Source: JAVVEG01 sp032251455
Lineage (GTDB): Bacteria; Pseudomonadota; Gammaproteobacteria; Pseudomonadales; Pseudohongiellaceae
Direction: 5' to 3'
DNA length: 6,324 nucleotides
Assembly (NCBI GenBank): GCA_032251455.1
Contig: JAVVEG010000044.1
Span: 1 to 6,324 of the forward strand
Below, piece after piece: positions 1 through 5,253 of the stretch. The notes beneath the pieces were generated by a model that saw nothing but the letters and a program-made list of their open reading frames with translations, had not been told where the DNA came from and searched no databases. Numbering within the stretch: the stretch's first letter is position 1; every line of letters begins with the position of its first letter. The translations under genes and the position numbers were made by a program.

Positions 1-42
1 TCTCGTATTGCAAAGCAGAGGCCAAGTGCCAGTGAATCCCGT

Positions 43-71
43 TTGTCATCGACCTCGTTTTGCTTTACAGT
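43..71 (+). promoter_or_regulatory. Predicted sigma70 promoter of the B12 operon
   Basis: A TTGTCA hexamer at 43-48 (one mismatch to TTGACA) and a TACAGT hexamer at 66-71 (two mismatches to TATAAT) are separated by exactly 17 bases. Transcription would begin near 77-80, just before the first conserved block of the cobalamin riboswitch at about 88. That position is what makes this weak-looking promoter credible. The call rests on hexamers and spacing only. Bases 1-42 show nothing I can identify. Confidence 0.5.
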
Positions 72-84
72 GCCCCTACCCTGT

Positions 85-262
85 CTCAGGTGCCGATGAA
101 GAAGCCATTCTTCATCGGGTAAACGGGAAGTCCGGTACATGATGTCCTAGTGTTGCAGCTCTTGTTGCCACAGTCATGACATCACCAATCCGGCGCTGCC
201 CCCGCAACGGTACGTGTCGTCAGCCGCTGATAGCCAGCCTGACCTCACCAGCCCGACACCGG
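85..262 (+). promoter_or_regulatory. Cobalamin (adenosylcobalamin) riboswitch
   Basis: This is the aptamer of a B12-class riboswitch, which binds cobalamin and lowers expression of downstream uptake genes. The conserved blocks appear in order: AGGTGCC at 88-94; a perfect 11-bp hairpin (93-103 with 108-118, loop GCCA); the GGGTAAACGGGAAGTCCGGT-type core at about 117-136; a peripheral stem pairing GATGTC 141-146 with GACATC 178-183; the hallmark GCTGCCCCCGCAAC at 195-208; and a B12-box-like AGCCAG...GACCT at 232-245. The 5' and 3' limits are approximate. The gene immediately downstream is a BtuB-type cobalamin receptor, as expected. The mechanism is probably translational, as is common in proteobacteria: I see no strong stem followed by a T-run in the leader. 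The mechanism is inferred, while the aptamer identity is close to certain. Confidence 0.95.
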
Positions 263-420
263 CCTGACACAGACTACACCACTGCCTGGCATTAAGCCTG
301 GTAATGGATTCAACGATGCAGCGGAGGGCTCATCGGTAGTCGGATTCCTTGCCCTGGCAGCTTTTCCGCTACTTTTTGCCTCTCCCTCATGGAAATTATT
401 TTTCATCGAGGATAACACCA
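263..420 (+). promoter_or_regulatory. Riboswitch expression platform and btuB leader
   Basis: These 158 non-coding bases join the aptamer to the btuB start. The most evident structure is a 7-bp hairpin, ATGGAAA (389-395) with TTTTCAT (400-406) and loop TTAT. It sits directly against the Shine-Dalgarno GAGGA at 408-412, which lies 8 bases before the ATG at 421. A weaker long-range pairing of AGGGC (about 327-331) with GCCCT (about 351-355) is possible. This placement would suit ligand-controlled occlusion of the ribosome site, but the alternative fold cannot be derived reliably by eye. Open reading through 349-420 is in frame with btuB but is leader, not protein. Confidence 0.5.
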
Positions 421-2229
421 ATGAAAACCTTCCTGATCCCGTCTCTTGCCCTGGGGACTGTGTTCTGTGCAACCGAGCTGTACGCACAGGAAACAACCCG
501 GGAAATAGTGATCACCGCCAACCGGTTGCAACAACCGCTGGAATCAGTCATGGCGGCAAGCACTCTCATCAGCCGCGAGGCCATCCGCAGTTCAATGGCA
601 CAGAATCTGACCGACCTGCTTTCTGGCCTGCCGGGCGTGCAGATGGCCCAGTCCGGCGGCCAGGGCGGCCAGACCAGTCTGTTCCTGCGCGGCACGGAGT
701 CTGACCATACCCTGATCCTGATTGATGGCGTGCAGATCAGCACTTCGACCGGCGCGGCTGGCCGGCTGGAATTCATACCGCTGGACCAGATCGAGCGCAT
801 CGAGCTGGTGCGCGGCCCCCGCTCCAGTGTCTATGGTTCCGAGGCCATCGGTGGCGTACTCAATATCATCACCCGACAGCAAGCCGATACGCCATTTGCC
901 GGCTCGGTGGAACTCACTGCCGGTACGCAGGGCAGCAGCAATGGCAACCTGAACCTCTCCGGTTCGATGGGTGACACCACGCTGGCGTTCAATGCATCCC
1001 GGCGGCAAACCGATGGCATCGACGCCCGCGACGGTGGCAGCTCGGATGATGACAGCCATGACAATGATTCTGCCGCGTTGTCCCTGTCCCACCGGTTCAG
1101 CGACTTTGCCAACCTGTCCGTCGATTATTCCCTGTTCGATACCCAATCAGACTACGACGACGGGGTCATCGATGTCCGCAGCCAGCAACTGGCCACCGCG
1201 CTGGAACTGCAACTCACGGACAACTGGAGCAGCACCCTGAACCTGAGCCGTTTCAAGGAGGACAACGACGATCAGGGCGCATTCGGCAACACCGAATCGC
1301 GCTCGGAAAACCGCAGCATCGGCTGGCATAACCAGCTGGACCTGGCGGCTGCGGGCACCCTTTCCTTCGGTGTGGAGGAGCAGGAACAGCGGCTGCGTTT
1401 TGCCAGCTTCGGCGCTGTACAGACCGCCACCTCCCGGGACAATACCGGCATCTACGGGGTCTACCTGCACGATAGCGGCCCCATCGATCTGACACTGTCC
1501 CTGCGCAATGATGACAATGAACGCTTCGGCAATCAAAGCACCGGCAGCATTGCCGTGGGCCGCGATTTCAGCCCGGAAGTCAGGGCCTGGATCAGCTATG
1601 GCACCGCTTTCAAGGCGCCCAATCTCATCGACCTGTTCGTGGACTTTCCGGCCTTCTTCTTTTTCGCCAACCCGGACCTGGACCCGGAGACTTCTGAAAA
1701 CGTGGAAATCGGCGTGCAGTTCAACGCGCTGGGCGCACGCTGGGGAGTCAATGTGTTTCGCAATGAGATCGAGGACCTGATCAGCACCGATGCCAGCTTC
1801 AGCACCCTGGCCAATGTGCAGGAGGCGGAAATCAACGGGCTGGAGGCGACCTTGAACACCACTGTCCGCAACTGGAACCTGGCGGTAGCGCTGACCGTAC
1901 TCGACCATGAAAACCGCGATACCGGGCAGGAGCTGCTGCGTCGCCCCGATCAAACCCTGTCCGTGGACCTGTCCCGTGACTTCGGCCCCTGGCATCTGGC
2001 ACTCAACTGGCTGGGACAAAGTGATCACCTGGACGTGGACCCGGTCAACTTCGGCAACTCCAGGGTAGGTGGCTACGGCATACTGAACCTGGTTGGCGGC
2101 TATCGTCTTTCCGCGGCGATGGATGTGCGTTTGCGCGTAGGCAATGTGTTCGACCAGAACTATACCGTTGTCGATGGCTTCAACACCTACGGCACCACAG
2201 CGCACCTGTCCTTTGCCTATCGGTTCTAG
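421..2229 (+). CDS. btuB: TonB-dependent vitamin B12 receptor BtuB
   Basis: This is an outer-membrane receptor importing cobalamin into the periplasm using TonB-ExbBD energy. The protein has 602 residues, close to the 614 of E. coli BtuB. A signal peptide spans about residues 1-22 (MKTFLIPSLALG..., cut after YA). The TonB box EIVITA is at 28-33. The plug domain runs from about 35 to 152, with the typical PGVQ, FLRGTESDHTLILIDG, IERIELVRGPRSSVYGSEAIGGVLNIIT signatures split across 71-151. The rest is a 22-strand-type barrel ending in AYRF with a terminal Phe. Acidic loops at about 201-215 (DGGSSDDDSHDND) and 241-251 (TQSDYDDGVID) align in position with the calcium-binding loops of E. coli BtuB. 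The start at 421 was chosen over the in-frame 349 ATG because it gives a clean signal peptide and has GAGGA 8 bases upstream. The B12 riboswitch upstream and the BtuF-like gene downstream fix the substrate well beyond generic TonB-receptor homology. Confidence 0.93.
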   Translation: MKTFLIPSLALGTVFCATELYAQETTREIVITANRLQQPLESVMAASTLISREAIRSSMAQNLTDLLSGLPGVQMAQSGGQGGQTSLFLRGTESDHTLILIDGVQISTSTGAAGRLEFIPLDQIERIELVRGPRSSVYGSEAIGGVLNIITRQQADTPFAGSVELTAGTQGSSNGNLNLSGSMGDTTLAFNASRRQTDGIDARDGGSSDDDSHDNDSAALSLSHRFSDFANLSVDYSLFDTQSDYDDGVIDVRSQQLATALELQLTDNWSSTLNLSRFKEDNDDQGAFGNTESRSENRSIGWHNQLDLAAAGTLSFGVEEQEQRLRFASFGAVQTATSRDNTGIYGVYLHDSGPIDLTLSLRNDDNERFGNQSTGSIAVGRDFSPEVRAWISYGTAFKAPNLIDLFVDFPAFFFFANPDLDPETSENVEIGVQFNALGARWGVNVFRNEIEDLISTDASFSTLANVQEAEINGLEATLNTTVRNWNLAVALTVLDHENRDTGQELLRRPDQTLSVDLSRDFGPWHLALNWLGQSDHLDVDPVNFGNSRVGGYGILNLVGGYRLSAAMDVRLRVGNVFDQNYTVVDGFNTYGTTAHLSFAYRF

Positions 2230-2237
2230 GAGGCGTC

Positions 2238-2816
2238 ATGTCAAACAGATTATTGCAGACGCTAAGCCGAAAAAATTTACAACGCAGGCTTCAGTCCTGC
2301 TGGCAGTCTCACGGCGACATCCTGTTCCTGCTGGCCATCACCGTGCTGAGCACGGTGGCGCCGCATCCGGACAATATCACCCCGATCGGTGCCCTGGGCC
2401 TGTTCGCCGGCGCCTACATGAGCCAGCGCCGCTACCTGCTGCTGCCGGTAGTGGCAGCCCTGCTTGCCGATCTGGCTAGCGTGGGCGTTTATAATCTGCT
2501 CATCATGGTATTTGTCTATGCCGGTCATCTGGCAGCTGCCTGGTGCGGTCGTCTGCTGGTGGACTCTCACCGCTTGCTGGGGCGCCTGCCGCTGGGTGTG
2601 GTGGCGGCTTCGGTGAGTTTTTACCTGCTCTCCAATCTCGGTAACTGGTGGGTGTTCCTGCCTCACACCGCGGCCGGTCTGTGGGAGAATTATGTCGCCG
2701 GCTTGCCCTATCTGCTGCGCACCCTGCTCGGCAATACCCTCTACAGCCTGCTGTTCTTCGGTTGTTATGAGTTGATGAAACACTACCAGCCCAGGGAGCA
2801 AAGTCTTGTCCATTAA
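2238..2816 (+). CDS. DUF6580 / ECF S-component-like membrane protein, candidate cobalamin transporter
   Basis: This is a 192-residue integral inner-membrane protein. Hydrophobic segments lie at about 28-41, 48-61, 66-84, 86-104, 117-136 and 153-176, giving roughly six helices, the layout of substrate-binding S components of ECF transporters. Family-type features are NITPIGALGLFAGAY (46-60), ADLAS (77-81), SNLGNWWVF (132-140), the GLWENYVAGLPYLLRTLLGN stretch (147-166) and FGCYEL (174-179), which I recognise as the DUF6580 putative transport family. Cysteines are at 21, 103 and 176. The gene starts 8 bases after btuB; its AGGAGG Shine-Dalgarno (2228-2233) overlaps the btuB stop. It is under the same riboswitch and sits between the receptor and the BtuF-like gene, where E. 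coli-type systems would use BtuC. The inferred role is moving cobalamin or a precursor across the inner membrane. BtuM, a solitary cobalamin S component of Gram-negatives, is a functional parallel, but I cannot show that this protein is BtuM. Confidence 0.8.
   Translation: MSNRLLQTLSRKNLQRRLQSCWQSHGDILFLLAITVLSTVAPHPDNITPIGALGLFAGAYMSQRRYLLLPVVAALLADLASVGVYNLLIMVFVYAGHLAAAWCGRLLVDSHRLLGRLPLGVVAASVSFYLLSNLGNWWVFLPHTAAGLWENYVAGLPYLLRTLLGNTLYSLLFFGCYELMKHYQPREQSLVH
2793..2808 (+). promoter_or_regulatory. Ribosome binding site and TTG start of the btuF-like gene
   Basis: AGGGAG at 2793-2798 lies 7 bases before a TTG at 2806, inside the 3' end of the preceding gene. The frame has a TGA at 2776-2778, so translation can begin only after that point, and no ATG or GTG lies between it and 2806. 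The next Met is about 60 residues in, past conserved sequence. The coding overlap is 11 bases, which suggests translational coupling. Confidence 0.75.
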
Positions 2817-3798
2817 GCCCTTGCCCACCAGGCAGCGAATCGTTTCCCTGCTGCCCAGTGCGACAGAGATAATCTGCGCCCTGGGTTTGCAGGAACAACT
2901 GGTTGGGGTAAGCCATGAGTGCGATTTTCCACCCGGCGTGGAAAAACTGCCGGCGGTAACCCGCACGGCCATTCCCAAGGGTCTGTCGAGCAAAGAAATC
3001 GATAGCACGGTAAACCAGCTGCTGCAAACCGAGGCAGCGCTCTATCATCTGAACATGGACGTACTGGCGGCGCTCAAACCGGACCTTATCGTTACCCAGG
3101 CCCTGTGTGATGTCTGCGCGGTGTCGGCAGAGGAGGTCAATGCCGCCTCCTGCAGTCTGCCTGGCAAGCCACAGGTAGTGAACCTGGAACCGATGAGCCT
3201 GCAGCAAGTGTTCGACACCCTGAGCCTGCTCGGCGAAGCCACCGGACAACAGGCGATGGCGCAGCAGGCACTGCGGGGCTATGAACGGCGCATTACTGCC
3301 GTACGCAAACGCAGCGAAACCCTGCCGCCTGCCAGCCGCCCGCGTGTGGCCGTGCTGGAATGGATAGACCCCCTGTTCAATGCGGGACACTGGACCCCGG
3401 AACTGGTGCACATGGCTGGCGGCATCGACTGCCTCGGCAATGCCAATCAACCATCGCACCAAATCCCGGACCAGTCCCTGCAGCAAGCCGACCCGGATGT
3501 GCTGTTGATCGCTCTGTGCGGTTTTGATCTGGAACGTACGGCCCAGGATATGCCTCTACTGCAGCGCCTGCCCGGCTGGCAGGAGTTGAAATGCGTGCGC
3601 AATGGGCAAGTCTATTACACCGATGGCAATGCTTATTTCAGCCGCCCCGGCCCACGCCTGGTGGACAGTCTGGAGTTGCTGGCGGAGATACTGCAGCACG
3701 CAAAGACCAACCTCCCATTACACCATTCATCACAACTCTCATCACAACTCTCATCACACCTCATCTGGCGCAAATACACCCTGCCAAACGCAGGGTAA
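2806..3798 (+). CDS. btuF: BtuF-like cobalamin-binding protein lacking a signal peptide
   Basis: This is a periplasmic-binding-protein-fold protein of the cobalamin-binding COG0614 type, 330 residues from a TTG start. The opening RIVSLLPSATEIICALGL (about 10-27) and GVSHECDFP (34-42) are typical of BtuF-like proteins. The GLSSKEID, ALYHLN and LKPDLIVTQALCDVCAVS stretches (about 65-107) mark the subgroup annotated simply as 'cobalamin-binding protein'. LEWIDPLFNAGHWTPELVHMAGG lies in the second lobe. The conserved fold ends near residue 303 (LLAEILQHA). The remaining residues are a repeat-encoded tail (SSQLSSQLSSHL) not expected in the family. There is no signal peptide, and an in-frame stop at 2776 leaves no room for one, so the protein may be cytoplasmic or exported by another route. 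Position under a B12 riboswitch after btuB supports a cobalamin ligand. The symbol follows homology; whether it acts as a true BtuCD partner is unproven. Confidence 0.82.
   Translation: MSIKPLPTRQRIVSLLPSATEIICALGLQEQLVGVSHECDFPPGVEKLPAVTRTAIPKGLSSKEIDSTVNQLLQTEAALYHLNMDVLAALKPDLIVTQALCDVCAVSAEEVNAASCSLPGKPQVVNLEPMSLQQVFDTLSLLGEATGQQAMAQQALRGYERRITAVRKRSETLPPASRPRVAVLEWIDPLFNAGHWTPELVHMAGGIDCLGNANQPSHQIPDQSLQQADPDVLLIALCGFDLERTAQDMPLLQRLPGWQELKCVRNGQVYYTDGNAYFSRPGPRLVDSLELLAEILQHAKTNLPLHHSSQLSSQLSSHLIWRKYTLPNAG
3727..3762 (+). repeat. Three 12-bp tandem repeats in the 3' end of the btuF-like gene
   Basis: TCATCACAACTC occurs at 3727-3738 and 3739-3750, followed by TCATCACACCTC at 3751-3762 with one mismatch. 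The unit is a multiple of three and in frame, encoding SSQL-SSQL-SSHL. It lies beyond the conserved binding-protein fold, so copy-number change would alter the tail without breaking the frame. This looks like a minisatellite that can arise by replication slippage. Confidence 0.9.
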
Positions 3799-3859
3799 TC
3801 TCGCTCAGTCAAAACTGCCACATCGATGGTCAGATTTTCTGGGCGTGTTGCTCCTGTGC

Positions 3860-3890
3860 TTGACTCCGTACCTCAGTACAAGAGTAAGCT
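3860..3890 (+). promoter_or_regulatory. MerR-family operator/promoter
   Basis: TTGACT (3860-3865) and TAAGCT (3885-3890) are separated by a 19-base spacer, CCGTACCTCAGTACAAGAG. The over-long 19-base spacer is the signature of promoters activated by MerR-family metal or redox regulators, which twist the DNA to realign the hexamers. The sequence closely follows the Tn501 mer promoter as I remember it (TTGACT, CCGTACATGAGTACGGAAG, TAAGGT), including the GTAC-NNNN-GTAC core (3868-3871 and 3876-3879). The outer CC/GG pairing of mer is not kept on the right; instead ACTC (3863-3866) and GAGT (3882-3885) form an arm offset by one base. It lies 87 bases before the HMA gene, which encodes a MerP-like protein. 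The regulator gene is not in the window. Confidence 0.82.
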
Positions 3891-3976
3891 TACCTGACCT
3901 GACACAAAATCCAGGGAAAGCATGTCTGTCCAACTACCCGGATAGGCATCAACAGGAAAAGAAGGAGAAATTCAAC

Positions 3977-4288
3977 ATGAGCCGAATACGATTCCTGTGT
4001 TTCTGTCTGGCATTGGTGGTCTCGAACCTCTGGGCGCAGGCTCAGATGCCGGTGTATGCCATCGGCGTCAGCGGTCTGTCCTGTCCGTTTTGCGCCTACG
4101 GCATTGAAAAAACCTTACACCGTGTGGACGGTGTGGAGAGCGTCGAGGTTAACCTCAGGGACGGTGTGGTGCTGGTTACCATGGCTGCTGATGCGGTACT
4201 TGATGAAGCAACCGCCCGCAAGGCCGTCAAGGACGCCGGTTTCACGCTGAACAGTTTTTCACAGATTCCTGCAGAACCCCTCCCGTGA
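3977..4288 (+). CDS. Periplasmic MerP-like heavy-metal-associated (HMA) protein
   Basis: This is a small secreted metal-binding protein of 103 residues. A Sec signal peptide covers about 1-20 or 22 (MSRIRFLCFCLALVVSNLWA). One HMA domain spans about 26-92, with GLSCPFCAYGIEKTL carrying the metal-binding pair Cys36 and Cys39, then VDGVESVEVNL (50-60) and KAVKDAGF (82-89), which fit the beta-alpha-beta-beta-alpha-beta pattern. HMA domains bind soft metals such as Cu(I), Hg(II), Zn or Cd; the motif CPFC differs from the CSAC of MerP, so the metal is not given by sequence. AAGGAG at 3962-3967, 9 bases upstream, supports the ATG at 3977 over an in-frame open stretch reaching back into the btuF-like gene. 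It is the first gene after the MerR-type promoter, and its stop overlaps the next start (GTGA). It probably captures metal in the periplasm and hands it to a partner. Confidence 0.87.
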   Translation: MSRIRFLCFCLALVVSNLWAQAQMPVYAIGVSGLSCPFCAYGIEKTLHRVDGVESVEVNLRDGVVLVTMAADAVLDEATARKAVKDAGFTLNSFSQIPAEPLP

Positions 4289-5244
4289 CTGCTGAGCGCG
4301 CCTTCTGGTCTGCGTATATCAACACGCAAGACACCGTTACTCAAGGCCGGCTGACTCCCAAGGTGGTGATGTTTTTTTGTGCAGCGGTTTTGCCCGGCGC
4401 AGCCCAAACTGCACCCGTTACTTTCAACACCGCACTGCCAGTGGCAGCGGGAGAATTCCTGCTGCGGGAGCAGTTCCTCTATAAAAGCGTGAGCGACGAC
4501 CCAAGTCCTCTCGATCGCGATATTGACGTGCTTGGCGCAGTTTCCGTACTGGGTTATGGCGTCACCGGGGATTTGACACTGTTCGGTGCGCTGCCGTTTT
4601 TCAACAAGAACCTTGATCTGACATTGCCCGGAAATGATCGTGTCAGCCGCGATGCCATCGGTTTCGGTGATGCCCGCCTGTTTGCCCGCTATACATTGTT
4701 GCAACGGGATATGCCGGGACGCAGTTTCCGGATCGCCCCCTTTGCCGGGATGGAGCTACCCACTGGCGATGATGAAGACAAGGACAGTCTGGGGATGCTG
4801 CCAAGAAACTTTCAGTCTGGAAGTGGCTCCTGGGACCCTTTCTTCGGCGTGGTCAGCTCCTATCAGACTCTCGACTATCAAATTGATGTCCAGGCCGGAT
4901 ACCAGATCAACACCCGGGAAAAAGGCTTTGAATTTGGTGATGCACTGCAACTGGATGCGTCCTTTCAATACCGTCTGTGGCCTCGCGACCTGGGCACTGG
5001 CGTGCCAGGCTTTCTGTACGGGGGCCTGGAGATCAACTACCTGCACCAAGAAATGAATCAACTCGCTGACAGCAATGACCGGGACTCGGGCGGCGAGACC
5101 TGGTTCCTGTCACCCACTGTTCAGTATGTCACCAGACGCTGGGTGCTGGAGGCCGTGGTTCAGATCCCCGTCAGGCAGGACCTGAACGGCATGGCTGTGG
5201 AGGAAGACTTCACCGTACGGGCCGGTTTCCGGATCACATTCTGA
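4285..5244 (+). CDS. Outer-membrane beta-barrel, PF13557 MetA-like 'transporter' family
   Basis: This predicted outer-membrane barrel has 319 residues from the GTG at 4285, whose GTGA overlaps the HMA stop. A signal sequence follows a long N-region: hydrophobic VVMFFCAAVLPGAAQTA lies at about 27-43. Family-type features are a strand-rich body with YGVTGDLTLFGALPFF (91-106), GFGDARLFARYTL (127-139), a GSGSWDPFFGVVSSYQT stretch (179-195), SPTVQY (276-281) and LEAVVQIPVRQDLNG (288-302), ending DFTVRAGFRITF with a terminal Phe as in barrel proteins handled by the BAM complex. I match it to PF13557 (putative MetA-pathway of phenol degradation), a family often found next to metal or aromatic genes and of unproven function. 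The alternative ATG at 4369 leaves almost no basic n-region, and GTG 4285 lacks a good Shine-Dalgarno but would be coupled to the HMA gene. Role inferred: outer-membrane channel for the HMA partner's substrate. Confidence 0.78.
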   Translation: MTAERAFWSAYINTQDTVTQGRLTPKVVMFFCAAVLPGAAQTAPVTFNTALPVAAGEFLLREQFLYKSVSDDPSPLDRDIDVLGAVSVLGYGVTGDLTLFGALPFFNKNLDLTLPGNDRVSRDAIGFGDARLFARYTLLQRDMPGRSFRIAPFAGMELPTGDDEDKDSLGMLPRNFQSGSGSWDPFFGVVSSYQTLDYQIDVQAGYQINTREKGFEFGDALQLDASFQYRLWPRDLGTGVPGFLYGGLEINYLHQEMNQLADSNDRDSGGETWFLSPTVQYVTRRWVLEAVVQIPVRQDLNGMAVEEDFTVRAGFRITF

Positions 5245-5253
5245 GGACGCGAC

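Noticed and set aside
349..420. N-terminal extension of BtuB from an ATG at 349
   Set aside because: The start at 421 gives a proper signal peptide and has a Shine-Dalgarno; the extension falls inside the riboswitch leader and would bury the signal sequence.
1147..2205. 352-codon open frame on the - strand
   Set aside because: It lies wholly antisense to btuB, shows no recognisable domain and is the kind of frame that GC-rich codon use produces opposite a real gene.
2503..3486. 327-codon open frame on the - strand
   Set aside because: It spans antisense to both the DUF6580 and btuF-like genes, whose protein families are recognisable; its translation is low-complexity with no family signature.
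3727..3762. CRISPR-like repeat
   Set aside because: Units are 12 bases, directly adjacent without spacers and in frame with a coding sequence, so this is a simple tandem repeat.
3799..3859. Intrinsic terminator after the btuF-like gene
   Set aside because: Only a 4-bp stem (CAGATTTTCTG, about 3831-3841) and a palindromic CATCGATG are seen, with no GC-rich stem followed by a T-run.
3602..3976. Upstream extension of the HMA protein into the btuF-like gene
   Set aside because: The start at 3977 has AAGGAG 9 bases upstream and begins a signal peptide; the extension would also cross the MerR-type promoter.
3977..4288. Calling the HMA gene merP
   Set aside because: The MerR-type promoter and HMA fold fit, but the metal motif is CPFC and no other mer gene is present, so mercury specificity is unsupported.
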